A stretch of 64,000 nucleotides of DNA from Mallotus nudiflorus (GCA_947683625.1 CANTUR010000038.1:1860001-1924000), one strand, 5' to 3'; shown: positions 39,144 through 50,546, counted from the first letter of the stretch. The notes: generated from the sequence alone by a model not told the origin. Numbers and translations are program-made.

Positions 39144-39574
39144 TTTTGATTTAATTTTGTTATATTAATACTTTGATTCCATTAAGTTTTCTTTATTCCT
39201 ATTTTTGGTATATAATACTTGCTTACTAGATATGCTTTTGGTGTTTGTTTTAAATTTTTTTTTTTTTTTGTAAAAGCATGTGGTGTTTATTTGAATTACA
39301 TTGATCTTCTTGAATTTGATTTTTCTTAAAAAAAATTTCGTTAAATATTTTTTTGTTCTTCATATTTTTCAAAATTAATAATTAATATTTAAACTTTCAT
39401 TAAATTAATTATTTTAATTTTTAGCAAAACATATCCTTCTTTAAATGAGTTCATTTTATATACTCATTTAATTCTTTTAAAATCTTCAATTAATTCATAA
39501 TAAAAGCAATTAAATTCACAAGGACTTAATTGTAAGATATTTTGAACTTAATTGCAAACTTTTATTGCTAGGGA

Positions 39575-39745
39575 TTTGGTCCCGCCCACGATCATATCAT
39601 GTCCTGATCGGGACATCATCTATCAATTATGTGTTTTTATACAAAACTAATCCCAATCAGGGTATCACTTGGGACATCATGTCCCAACCCATATGGGAGT
39701 ATGTCCCGACTATAATGGGAGTATGTCCCAACTGGGAAATTAATC
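39575..39745. repeat. Cluster of GTCCCG..CGGGAC-type dyads
   Basis: Six or more elements of the form TGTCC(C/T)(G/A)A(C/T).GGGA occur in about 170 bp (for example TGTCCTGATCGGGACAT at 39600, TGTCCCAACCCATATGGGAG, TGTCCCGACTATAATGGGAG). Similar dyads occur in both LTRs (33063-33260, 42365-42550). Confidence 0.7.
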
Positions 39746-40001
39746 CTAATAGTAGTAGGATTTTAAATCCTATCAACCTTTTGACTCTCCAATCCTAATC
39801 AAGAATATTTTTTAGGTTCCTGATATTTTATTTCCTCTATTTTTTAACAATTTTTGAAAATAGTTTTAAATTCAAATTTTGAACTATTTCCAACCCCTAA
39901 TCTCTTGCCTTAAATATTATTCTATTCATACTAGATTGGACATCTAAATCAAACTTTTTCTTTCTCTATAAATTCTTTATATATTCTTATTTTCTCTACT
40001 C

Positions 40002-41243
40002 ATGGCTCCTAAAAAACCAAGCAAGGTTCCTTCATCTTCTCAAGATCCTTTTTCTAAAAAGGATAAATCCAAGAGAACACACTCTTCATTCTCCTATTCT
40101 ACTCAAGAAATCAAGAAAAGAATGTCTCAATTCCAAAAAAGAGCTTTCATTTTCTCAAGATTCATAGATGAACCTACTCTTAAAGCAATTGGTTACTATG
40201 ATGAAGTCAAAGATCTTCTTCTCAAAAGTGTAATATATGATTTGGCTTTCTCACCTTTTCCATATTATCCTTCTCTTATTATTGAATTTCTTTCTTTATA
40301 CAGTCTTTATTCCATCAAATTTGATGATGTTAATCCCTACTTCTCCATGAGATTTAAATTGGGAGGAAGAGATTGTTTCATGACTTATCAAACGTTTGAT
40401 GCTCTTTTTATCTTTTCTCAAGAGGGACACATTCAAGTTAACCCTTATTGGCTTGTTTCTTTATTTTGGGATGAAATGAAAGCTCCTAATGCTCCTCAAT
40501 TCTTCATCAGTCATACTAAAGCCTCAGATATCAAATCCAAAGCACTTTGGTATGTTCATCATTTTCTTACCTACTTTATTGATGGTAGAGCTCTTTCAAA
40601 TAAAGCCCTCTCTCTTAATAAACTTTTTATTCTTTATTGTCTTCTTCATGATAAAAATATTACTTTGGGAAGATTTTTACAATGGAGAATTTAGCTAATT
40701 AGTGATAGTAACACTGGTGCAATTTGTATTAGTTGAATTGTCACAAAGTTAGCTAAATTCTACAATATTAATCTTGACTCTCTACCATCTACTAAACCCA
40801 TACTTTTTTATGAGTCATTCATTAGAAATTCCAAACAATTCACCTTTATTAATGGAGTTTGGATTTGGAAACATGACCTTAGAGCAAGTGAAAAAATTGA
40901 AGTTATGTTTCAAGAATTGGAAGTGCAAGAAGGATAAGACATTAGGGAAGAAGAACAAATTCATGTTGCTCCTCCAAGGAAAAGGACAAGAAGTGAAGGT
41001 ACATTGACTCAAGGTGCTCAAGCTCAGATGATGAACCTTATTAGATAGGACAAATCTTTGAATGCATGTTTTTTATGGAATCCAACTTCAATTCTCACTT
41101 TGATGAAGTTAAATCTAATTTCAATATGCATTTCAATCAAATCGATGACAACATTACTCACCTTCAATATAATGTCCATTATATTTATGAGCAATAAGGC
41201 TACACTTGTACCTATTCTCCTCCTCCTTCATCCCCTCCTCTAG
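40002..41243 (+). pseudogene. Extra ORF downstream of pol (SIRE-type 'envelope-like' position)
   Basis: An open frame of 230 codons (40002-40694) starts MAPKKPSKVPSSSQDPFSKK, a basic Ser/Lys-rich leader, then a hydrophobic, aromatic-rich region with no clear membrane-spanning segment. Coding-like text continues in shifted frames to about 41240. In SIRE elements an extra ORF at this position has been called envelope-like. The basic N-terminus also recalls the extra ORF proteins of Athila-type elements. A function is not established, and the frame is broken after codon 230. Confidence 0.6.
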
Positions 41244-42190
41244 AATAGATATTATATGTACTTTTCATTTATTTTATTTTTAGTATATGTTTGATTTATT
41301 TTATGTATATGAGCTTCTAGCTGTTAGTTTGTATTTTAGGCTCATTTTATGCTTGTTTATGTTTAGTTTATTTTGTGTTTATTTTCAATATTTTATCTAT
41401 GTATTGAATGAACTTTTCTTATTAATGAAATTTTCCTTTGTTTAGAATTTAAATTTCTCTAGTATTCATTCTTTTTTGTTTTTGATAAAGGGGGAAAATA
41501 TTAAAGTTTGCATTAATTCCGAGTTTGCATTAATTCCTTTTAAAATTAAAAGGAATATTATTTTTTTAACCTCTATGATAGTTTGTCCTTAATATCAAGT
41601 TTCTTTTTATTTTCTTCTTATTTTATTTTATTATAGGATGAGAGAAAATTATTTGAATATTATTTTCTATATGCCATAAAATTTCATAAAAATTTGGTGT
41701 ATTTTTCTTTTTCATTGTTTTGGTTCGTGATCTTTTATTTCCTCTATTTTTTTAGTAGTTAACATATAGGGAGAAGAAGTTATGTGATAATTGTGCTTAC
41801 TATTTATGCTTGTGATATATTAAGTGTCACATGATCATGTATGATTAATTAGCTAAACTTTATATGATTATATGAAATTGTATTATATATACTATTATTG
41901 TGATGCATTATATGTATATAAGTTTGAAATTATTTCCTTTATATTTCCAAACATTTTTTTTTATTTTTAACACATTTGTTATGTTAGGCCATAATTCTTT
42001 CATGATATTTTTTTATCATGAAAAATAAGTTATAAATTTATATTTCTTATCATGTCCATGTTTATAGGGGGAGAAATAAAGAAATATATTTTATTTCATT
42101 TGATATCATCATTATTATAATAATTGTTCTCTATCACACACTTCACTTTATATTTTTTTTATCAAACTCAAAATAAGTTTGTCAAAATAA
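41244..42190. other. 3' untranslated part of the SIRE-like element
   Basis: T-rich, non-coding, with several GGGGGA purine tracts (41490, 42070). I see nothing else in it. Confidence 0.6.
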
Positions 42191-42203
42191 AAAAGGGGGA
42201 GAT
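42191..42203 (+). other. Polypurine tract of the SIRE-like element
   Basis: AAAAGGGGGAGAT lies directly before TGTTAACC, the 3' LTR start. Confidence 0.9.
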
Positions 42204-43188
42204 TGTTAACCTTAGCAAGTTATCAATCTTGATTTTGATCTTAACAAACTTAATTTTGAGCAACTAATGTGTTTGCTTCAAGTGTGTATAACTTAGGAGT
42301 AATTTGGAAGTCAAAATAATGATGAACTATCAAAGAAAAATCATTTTAGAAAGACATCATAACCACTATCTCGATCGGACTCAACATAGGGACCAAATTG
42401 CAACAAAAAGTATAAATCTAGTAATAGTCCCGACCGGGATTAAGGAAGACCAATTTTTGCATAAAACTAAATTTTTGGTAGAACCAATCGTGATCCAATG
42501 TCTCAAATGGGACACTGCCCAGGACAAGATAGTTCCAACTGGGACCAGAGCAAAAATCCAAATACAACAGCTCGTAATGACTATTCAATTATCATCTAGA
42601 TCAAGACTTAACAAATTGCAGCTCAAAAGTTCAAATTTCATTCAAATGGATAGGAATGAAATTATTGCTTCCAACAACTATACTTGAATTGCTCAAACTT
42701 AAAAATGACCTCTAAAGGTTATTTTATGGTTAAGAAACTTATTTATTCATTCAATACTTTCAAGCATTCAATTAAGCTCTCTAAACTCTTTTAAAATTCA
42801 TTTTATTATTGTATACACTTATGAGAGTTGGTGAGTATTAGACTAAATATTCTTATTCTTTTATTTTCTAGGATCAGAAAATGAGAAGTGAGATTCTATT
42901 CTAAAGAAATTAGTTTAAGTTTTTAACCATTAAAACACTTGAGAATTCGGTTTTAGTATGAGCCTTGAAAACACTTATGAATTGGTTTTTGAGTGAGCCT
43001 TGAAAACTCAAGTTGTAAGGTTTGAGTTGAGCCTAAAACTCAAGTTGTAAAAATCAATCTAGGAAAATAGATTATGGTGATTCAAAATCCTAACTTAGAG
43101 ATAAGTTAAGTAGAGATATAGGATTATTAAAAATCCAAACTCCTTAAATTCTTGTGTTCATCATTCTTCCTTCTCAACATTTCTTTTC
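42204..43188 (+). repeat. 3' LTR of the SIRE-like element, 3'-truncated
   Basis: It matches 32845 onward up to the stretch CATTCTTCCTTCT. The final ~85 bp of the left LTR, ending CTCTTTCA, have no counterpart; unrelated C-rich sequence follows. Confidence 0.88.
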
Positions 43189-43666
43189 CTCATCCCCTTC
43201 CAAAGCATCATCAATGGCATCTCCCATGACCTCGATCGCCATTTCCATCTTCTCATTTTACCTCTCAAACTCTCACATAATTTATTGTAGTGATGGCAAT
43301 TTCATTTGGCCCATTGCCTTTATCGTACCTTTCATTGCCTCACCCATTGCTTGAGTTGATTTTAATGTCTGGATATTATTTCAAAAAATATTTTAATTCA
43401 ACAACCAGTTGAAGCACATGAACAAAGGTAAAAGAATTTATCACTTTCACATGAGCAAAACACATCAATAACCATTTCCCAGTTGCCTCAAGAACACTAT
43501 CATTAAAGCCACCAAAAACCATAACAAAAGCAAGGCTAAAACAACATGCAGACATGAAGATATCAACCATGGGTAAAGTGGGTAGGAGTGGAACGGTGGT
43601 GATGATCGCGATCAACACCTATGTCTCTATCCCTGCCTTTGTCTCAGTCTTAGTCTCTGTCACTAA

Positions 43667-44155
43667 AGGTGTAATCGAGCCGAGCTAAGCCAAGATTTGG
43701 CTAGCTCAGGCTTGGTTCATTTATAAACAAGCCAAGCTCACTATCATACTTGGTGTTCATAAGCTGTTCACAAGCTTAAATGAGTCTAAAAAAATTTTAA
43801 GAAATGTAAACTATAAATTAAATTATACATTAAAAAATAAAAAATAAAATATTTATTAAATAAATTACAATATATTTAATAAGAATTATGATTTAATTCT
43901 AATAATATTTTTTGAAAATATTTTTTATAATATGAATTTATATATTATATATCTAAAATCAAATTATTAAACATTAAAATTACAAGTTGGCTCATAAGCT
44001 TCTATTTGAGCTTGTTCACGAGCTTCATGAGTGGAGTTTTGTATAGTTTGAGCTCGGCTCATTTATTAAACAATCTTTAATATATAAGCTCGAACAACCT
44101 TTTATTGAGCTGAACACCAAGCTGTTTGCCAGCGGCTTGGCTCATTTACACCCCT
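43667..44155. mobile_element. hAT-like MITE inside the Mutator-like element
   Basis: The ends are AGGTGTAATCGAGCCGAGC and, reversed, AGGGGTGTAAATGAGCCAAGC, and both interiors are rich in GAGCTTG/CAAGCTC. TAGGGGTGTAAA..GAGCC ends are common in plant hAT-derived MITEs. The middle is AT-rich and non-coding. No clean 8-bp duplication is visible. Confidence 0.6.
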
Positions 44156-44718
44156 ATTTTTCACGTCCATCGTCTTTGGTGCGATGGTCAGACTTTCTTT
44201 TGGAAGGTCGAGGAAGTAGGGGTTCCAAGTTGAGGTGGAAGCAAGGGCGATGACCCATCGAGGTAGAGGGAAGGGCAATGGTGGTAATGGCAAAAAAAAA
44301 CGCAGATAATGAAGGAGTTGTGGTTTTAATTTTTTCCTTTAAATAATTAATTTTGATTGATTTATGAGTTAGAATTCATGGTAACTAAATTTATTAATTA
44401 TTGGTGTCTAAAAAAAATTAATAATTATTAAAAAATTTATTAATTAGTTTTTATTGATAGAGTAAATAAAAACAAAAATATCAATAATATGTAAAAAAGT
44501 ACATAACTTTTGGTACAAAATTAATAAATTTAACAATATTATAAGGGTAAATAAGTCTTTTTATATTAATTAATAATTTTTTTTATGGAAAGGGGGAAAT
44601 AGTGTATAGTGTCAAATCTAAAAGGGTATTTAATTAACTTTTAAAAGCGCAAGAACAGACTAGTTATTTTGATCAAACCTCAGGGGAGTGATAGTAAATT
44701 ACCCTTATGTATTTATAC

Positions 44719-45256
44719 CAAACTTTAGAATTTGGTAAAATTAATTCAATTTGATATATTATTTATAACTTTAACATAATTTAAAATATTATTTACAATT
44801 TTAGTACAATTATCATTTGCTCATGAACTAAAAAATAAAAAATATATATATGATGATATTTAACATGAATTAGCTAAAATCTATTATTATAGTCCCACAT
44901 TCATGTGAAGGCTTCAACTAAATAAAAAAGGAAACGAAGATAAATTTACAAATTAAATAAATTTTTCATTTTCGTATTATATTTTTAAAAATTATTGAGA
45001 TCAAAGTCTAATTAATTATTAAAATTAGTATTTAGATAATGTGAATGTAAAATTCACAAAAATAAAGATTAATTATTTCATCTTAGATGTCATATATTAG
45101 TCAAATTATAATTGTGTTAAAATTAAAAAAAAAAAACTTATCAAATTAAATTAATTTTGACATGGTACAATATCTCTTTTAATTTCTTTTAAGATATATT
45201 TTTTAACTCAATCTTTTAAGATATCTTATGTGATTGATGTTGACTTTAAAAAACAA
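44719..45256. other. AT-rich intergenic stretch
   Basis: I see no gene or repeat in it. Confidence 0.5.
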
Positions 45257-45466
45257 TCTAAAGAGGGTATTAATAACAACGATGTTTTCTATGGTTACTT
45301 TAATTTTACAAAATAAAATATACTTTGTTAATAATCACCATTGGATGTCAAAATACATTTTCATCCAATGGTGATTAAAACAAAGTAAAGTAAAAAAAAT
45401 ACAAATTAAAGTAACCATAGAATTTTCCTAATAAGAATCCCTCTATAAAACCCTCTTTAGTCTTTT
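45257..45466. mobile_element. Foldback MITE, ~210 bp
   Basis: The inner arms are perfect over 20 bases (TTCTATGGTTACTTTAATTT at 45287 and its reverse complement ending at 45422). They continue inward as an almost complete hairpin (ATAATCACCATTGGATG with CATCCAATGGTGATT). The outer ends CTAAAGAGGGT at 45258 and ACCCTCTTTAG ending near 45463 are also inverted. The transcript could form a long hairpin. Confidence 0.75.
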
Positions 45467-45705
45467 CACATGGGAAAATTCTAAATTAAATTACGAATTA
45501 AAACTCCATTGTTGTTTTAAAATATTAAATATTTTCTTTTGCATTTGATGCCGTCAGTATTCGATAGTTATGAGGGCTACGACTACTTCGAAGTCAAGTT
45601 TGAATTCATAAAAGGGTAAAACTATCACAGTATTTGTTTTCTTCATACATAAGATTCGAATATGAGACCTTACTTAATTAAAATATTGGATATTTAAGTA
45701 ATATA
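45467..45705. other. Short AT-rich spacer
   Basis: I see nothing in it beyond the ATATA target duplication of the next element (45701-45705). Confidence 0.5.
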
Positions 45706-45934
45706 TGAAGAATAAAATTTAGAGAAAAAGAGAAAAAAATTTAAGGGAAATATTTTTCCATATATTCATAAGAGAGGTTACAACTCTTATATATATATAT
45801 ATATATATAAGAATCCTAATCATATCCTAATTAGGAATAAAATAACATCCTAAATAAAATAAAGACTTTATTCCTAATTGCATACAAATATATACTTCAT
45901 AATATGTACAATTAAAATATTTCCTTCCTCAACA
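45706..45934 (-). repeat. 3' LTR of the small copia element
   Basis: It runs TGAAGAATAAAA... to CCTTCCTCAACA. It is nearly the same as 50327-50546 but has a longer TA tract (45789-45809). Confidence 0.95.
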
Positions 45935-45952
45935 CTCCCCCTCAAGTTGATG
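45935..45952 (-). other. Polypurine tract of the small copia element
   Basis: Minus strand CATCAACTTGAGGGGGAG abuts the 3' LTR start TGTTGAGG. Confidence 0.9.
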
Positions 45953-46485
45953 AATGTATGTCAATCATTCCCAACTTGTCAAGTGAGTTATAGAATGATT
46001 TTCTAGATATAGCCTTTGTAAGGATGTCAGCTAATTGAGTCTGAGAAAAAAAATGGAAGATCAATTGTTCCTTGGTTCAGATGATCTTTGATGAAATGTC
46101 TGTCAACCTCTATGTGCTTAGTTTGATCATGTCGAACTGGATTGTTTACAATTGCTATGGCTGCCTTATTATCATAATGTAACAACATAGGCTTTGGATG
46201 TTTTAGTCTTAGATCCTGAACAATTTTCCTTATCTAGAGCAACTCACATACTCCATGAGTCATTCCTTTAAACTTAGTTTCAGCACTTGACCTTGCTATG
46301 ACTTTCTATTTCTTGCTTCTCCAAGTGATTAAAGTCTTTCCAACAAACCTAAAGTACCCAGATGTTGATTTTCAATTAGTTTGATCTCCAGCCCAATCAA
46401 AATCAATATAGCCAGTAATTTTATAATTCTTATTTCTCCCAAAGAATAAACCTTTGGTCGGATAAGACTTTAAATATTTTAATAC
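45953..46485 (-). pseudogene. RNase H, small copia element
   Basis: Minus-strand text includes DFDWAGDQTN, MLLHYDNKAAIAIVNNPV, RHDQTKHIEVDRHFIKDHL and QLADILTKAISRKSFYNSL, ending just before the polypurine tract. Stops and a frameshift are present. The first Asp (DWAGD), the Asp of YDNKAA and the LADI Asp can be seen. Confidence 0.85.
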
Positions 46486-47514
46486 TCAGTATACTGCACC
46501 TATATGTTCTTGACTCGAAGAATGCATAAACTGACTTACAACACTTACTACATAAGCAATATCTGGCCGAGCATGAGATAAGTAAATCAACCTTCCCACT
46601 AGCCTTTGATACTGATCTTTATTAGTTAGGACTTGATCTCTTAAGACTGAAATTCCATGGTTGACTTCAATTGGAGTCTCAACTAACTTATAATCAAGCA
46701 TGCCCATCTCTGTCAATAGATCCATTACATACTTTCGTTGGCAGAGAGAAATCCCTTGAGCTGGTCTTGTAACTTCAATTCTTAAAAAATACTTCAAGTT
46801 ACCCAAATCCTTAAGTTCAAACTCCACTGCTAACTGTCTTTGCAAGATTTTTGTCTCATTTGGATCATTCCAGTGACCACCATATCATCAACATACATAA
46901 TTAGAGCTGTGACTTTACCTAACTTATGTTTGATAAATAATGTATGATTAACATCACTTTGCTTATATCTGAGCTTTCTCATGAAAGTTAAGAGTCATCC
47001 AAACCCTTGAGGCAATTGCTTGAGTCCATACAATGCCCTTTTTAGTTTGCATACTCAGTCAGCACATCTTGTTCTGGGTGGTGGATCCATATACACTTCT
47101 TCATCTATGGTTCCATTCAAAAACACATTCTTCACATCAAATTATTATAGTGGCCAGTCCAGGTTGGTAGCTAAGAAAATAAGAACTCGAATGATGTTCA
47201 TTTTTGCTACTGGGGCAAATGTATCTTCATAGTCAATTCCATACTTTCGAGTATATCCCTTTGCTACCAATCGAGCTTTAAATCAATTTATGCTTCCATC
47301 TAAATTGAGTTTGACAGTGAATATCCACTTGCACCCCCACCTTTTTATTTCCTTCAAGGAGAGGAACAAGATCACATGTGCAATTCTTCTGCAATGCCTC
47401 CATTTCATCATTCATGGCTTTCTTCCAATCTGGATCAGCTAAAGCCTCTTGCACATTACTTGGAATAGATACAATAGATATTTGATTTATAGTAAATGCA
47501 TGTGAGTTAGACAA
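46486..47514 (-). pseudogene. Reverse transcriptase, small copia element
   Basis: The N-terminal part (47278-47514) reads ALADPDWKKAMNDEMEALQK. The catalytic YVDD box is intact near 46885-46905 (LIMYVDDMVV). The downstream part (46486-46845) has ELKDLGNLKYFL, ISLCQRKYVMDLL and QRLVGRLIYLSHARPDIAYV. A frameshift and stops break the middle (46846-47277). Confidence 0.92.
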
Positions 47515-47999
47515 ACGGTTAGTTGATATGAAGTTATTAATAAGATATTTAGCTTTGGTATAAAGGTACGGATCATATCATTTTTTTGAAATCCCTATCT
47601 TAATTCTAGAAGGATAATGAGGCTCGATATTTGGAGTTATTAGGGGAGACAAGTTCACCTTATTATGCACATACAAAGTTTCTTCAGCTTCTAGTATGGG
47701 TTGGGAAGATGTACTTACTTGATTACTCGAATTATCTTCAATTATTTGTTCAAGTGAGATGCTCAAAACATTCAGAACATCATATGTCTATCCAGGTGAA
47801 ATGCTCAAAAAACTCGGGACACTTGGAAGACTCAGGACATCTAAGATACTTGAAACATTCAGAACACTTGGAACACTCAGAATGTTATCTTTAAATTCAA
47901 AGAGGTTCAACTTTTTCTCCCCCTGAAGAGAGCACTCAGAGTGAGAGAAGAAAGGAGCATTTTCATGGAATTGAACATCTCGAGTTATATACATCTTCT

Positions 48000-48680
48000 T
48001 TGCATTCGGATCATAATATCAATATCCCTTTTGTAGATTCGCATAGCCAATAAAAATACATTGGATAACTTAAGGATCTAATTTGTCAAGTGTCTGATGA
48101 ACATATGCTGAGCATCCAAAGACTTGGGGATTTAGATTATTGAGAGGTGGAGATATAACAAGTTCCTGAAGTTTTGAATAGGCATTTTGAAAATGAGTCC
48201 TCTTAATGGTGTCTAGTTTATGAGATACATAACAGATCAAATAGCCTCTCCCTAGTATTCTTGAGGAACATTCATGTTAAACAATGATGCTCAAACGACT
48301 TCCAATAACTGTTGGTTCTTCTGTTTGACTATACCATTTTGTTGGGGAGTGCCAGCATAAGATGTTTAGTGGGGAATGCTCTGCTTGCGATAAAAATCAT
48401 TCAGAGCTAAGTTAAGATACTCCCTACCATTGTCAGACTGTAAAACTCAGATTTTACTCTAGTATTGTATAGCCACCATTTTGTACAGGTCCCAGAATGC
48501 GGAGCACACATCTCCCTTATTTGAAAGTAGTGATACTCAGGTCATTTGGGTACATTCATCAATAAATGTTACAAAATATCAAGCACTAGATAGAGCAGGA
48601 ATCCGAGTAGGTCACCATACATTAGAATGAATGGTTATAAATGGAATTAAATTTTTATTATAACTCAATACAGAAGAGAT
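48000..48680 (-). pseudogene. Integrase core, small copia element
   Basis: The second catalytic Asp is visible near 48425-48450 (VLQSDNGREYL). In the third position the usual NGIVERKN is NGIVKQKN, so the catalytic Glu is Lys (codon at 48324-48326). Stops are frequent. The enzyme cannot have been active in its present form. Confidence 0.85.
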
Positions 48681-49250
48681 TTAGTGGCTTTTTATCAATT
48701 CACAAATATCACACTTGAATTCTGAGTATGTGGTATTCAAAAACAATTCTGGTTTTATTTGTTTAAGATAATGAAAAGAAAGATGACCAAGATAATGATG
48801 CCACAAGATAACTTGGTCTTTGGCTGAGCAACTTCTACTAACCCTATTGACTTGATTTGACTTCTGACTTGGATCACCATGCAAATTAAGATAGTACAAC
48901 TTTCCATATTTAATACCAAAGCTAAGAATCGGGTAGATTGCAATGTCCTGAAATACACAATAATTAAGCTAAAATTTAACAGTGCAATTCAAGGTTTCTA
49001 TGATTTGGCCAATAGATAGTAGATTGCAAGAAAGAGATGGAATAATAAGAACAGTATCTAGATTAAGAGAGTCAGAGTTAAATACTGATCCTTCATGAGT
49101 GACTGGTGTTATGTCTCAATTAGCAATCAAAATATTTTATTGGGTTAATGGACAGATGGATGTCAGATGGTGAGTGTAGTTTGTCATATGATTAGTAGCA
49201 CCTATATCAATAATACATATATTATTTCAAGTAAGATTTACCATATCAAT
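48681..49250 (-). pseudogene. Protease and pre-integrase segments, small copia element
   Basis: The protease active site reads IIDIGATNHMT near 49185-49215 (usually DTGA or DSGA). The pre-integrase zinc region at 48681-48899 reads LWHHYLGHLSFHYLKQIKP and ends with CDICELIKSH, keeping the H...H and C..C ligands. Confidence 0.8.
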
Positions 49251-50222
49251 AATCCATGTATAATTTCGAGTAAGATTTATCATACTTGATGTTGCATTAA
49301 GATCACCGCTTGGTTTAGTCTCACTGGAGGTGGCAATTACACCTTTTTCGAGCTTCTTACGAGGCTTTTTATTGAAATCCCACCATTCTGGATATCCCAT
49401 AATTTCATAGCACCATTCCTTGGAGTGTCCAACTTCGCCACAATAAGTACAAGTGTATGTGATGGACTTACTCGATACTTTCCCTTTGAACTGGGGATGA
49501 CTCTTAGCAGTTACAATTACAACATAGTCAAGCAGAATCTTTGATTCTTCCATCGTATGGTGTTGGTTATGATCCCTTCATACATATGTATAACTAGATT
49601 TAAGATCAAGAGGTGGATCCTTCTAGAGTATTTCACTCTGAGCATTATTAAATTATGAATCAAGCCTGACTAAGAAAATATGTGTTCGAAGCTGGGTAAT
49701 ATATTTATGAAGTGATACTACTCCATTAACATCCTCCTTTTGTGCACACATCTGGGCATCAATTTTTTGAAATATTCCAACCTGTTCATTATAATATGCA
49801 TGTAATGCCTTGCCATTTTGACGTATTAGGAATGATTTTCGGTTTAATTCGAACAATTGAGTTTCATCATATCCATCATAGAAGGTTTTTGAGATAGCAT
49901 CCCATATCTCTTTTGTTGTTGGAAGACAAATGAATCTCTGCATCAATGTTGGACTCATTGAATTAATCAGCCAACTTTTGACTCTATTATTATCAAGAAG
50001 CCAAGTCTCCAAAGCTTTATCTCTTGTTGGTGGCTTTGGCATAGTGCCATTAATAAAGCCAAATTTATTTCTAACTGTAATTTGCATCTCCATGAGTTGT
50101 GACCATAGAGGATAGTTCATATCATTAAGAATAATTCCTATAGGAAAGGGAGAATTATCTTGAAGGGTTTGAATAAAATTGGGTGTTTTATGGGATACGA
50201 TGGATGTGTTTTCAATGGTCAT
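49227..50222 (-). pseudogene. gag of the small copia element
   Basis: The start at 50222 (MTIENTSIVSHKTPNFI) leads into NYPLWSQLMEMQITVRNKFG, WLINSMSPTLMQRF and KEIWDAISKTFYDGYDETQL, the copia gag (UBN2-like) pattern. A frameshift near 49600 is followed by a good zinc knuckle, CTYCGEVGHSKEWC (C-X2-C-X4-H-X4-C), near 49410-49450. Confidence 0.9.
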
Positions 50223-50314
50223 GATTTTGAAGAATTAGAAGGATTCAATGAATTTTGAAGAAAAAAAATACGATTTCAAGAATTCAATACAACAAATTCA
50301 ATTTCAATAGATAT

Positions 50315-50326
50315 GCTATGATACCT
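50315..50326 (-). other. Primer binding site of the small copia element
   Basis: Minus strand AGGTATCATAGC, an iMet-type primer site with two mismatches, directly against the LTR. Confidence 0.8.
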
Positions 50327-50546
50327 TGAAGAATAAAATTCAAAGAAAAATAGAGAAAATTCAAAGGAAATATTTTTCCATATATTCATAAGAGAGGTTA
50401 CAACCCTTATATATACAAATAGAAATCCTAATCACATCCTAATTAGGAATAGAATAATATCCTAAATAAAATAAAGACTTTATTTCTAATTGTATACAAA
50501 TATTTACTTCATAATATATACAATTAAAATATTTCCTTCCTCAACA
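50327..50546 (-). repeat. 5' LTR of the small copia element
   Basis: It is the partner of 45706-45934, with the same terminal bases TG...CA. ATATA follows at 50547. Confidence 0.95.

Larger units (their letters stand above)
32845..43188 (+). mobile_element. Ty1/copia element, SIRE/Maximus-like, with extra 3' ORF
   Basis: It has LTRs at about 32845-33944 and 42204-43188 (the right one lacks its last ~85 bp), an iMet-like primer site, gag, protease, integrase, RT and RNase H in copia order on the plus strand, an additional ORF region after pol, and a polypurine tract. The gag features, the long interior and the extra ORF fit the SIRE lineage. The frames carry many stops. It is inserted in the interior of the Mutator-like element. 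No target duplication is seen because the right end is truncated. Confidence 0.9.
32400..44709. mobile_element. Mutator-like element with 9-bp target duplication, carrying a copia insertion
   Basis: TATTTATAC is found at 32391-32399 and again at 44710-44718. The enclosed ends are inverted repeats: the left begins ATTGAGTAACTACC..GAGATTTGG, and the reverse complement of the right reads GGGTAATTTACTATCACTCC, then TGAGGTTTG. A common stretch TTTTTAAAAATTAATTAAAT (left) against CTTTTAAAAGTTAATTAAAT (right) supports this. A 9-bp duplication and long inverted repeats are the mark of Mutator-type transposons. No transposase is visible. Without the SIRE-like insertion the element would be about 2 kb. 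Its C-rich inner parts (32696-32844, 43189-43660, 44156-44290) are unlike the flanks and might be captured sequence. Confidence 0.7.
45706..50546 (-). mobile_element. Complete Ty1/copia element with target duplication
   Basis: LTRs at 45706-45934 and 50327-50546 (about 220-230 bp, very similar) enclose gag, protease, integrase, RT and RNase H on the minus strand. The target duplication ATATA is exact (45701-45705 and 50547-50551). A polypurine tract and an iMet-like primer site are in place. The total is 4841 bp, typical of compact copia elements. All frames have stops. The lineage within copia was not decided. Confidence 0.95.

Noticed and set aside
43154..43618. Possible small host genes next to the SIRE-like LTR (both strands)
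   Set aside because: The plus frame starts inside the LTR, and both frames are short and low in complexity; they are better taken as interior of the Mutator-like element, with gene capture left open.
47631..47994. Repeats rich in CATTCAGAACACTTGG-like units, with frames on both strands
   Set aside because: They lie in the variable linker between integrase and RT of the small copia element, coding for a Ser/Pro/Leu-rich spacer; not a separate gene or CRISPR-like array.
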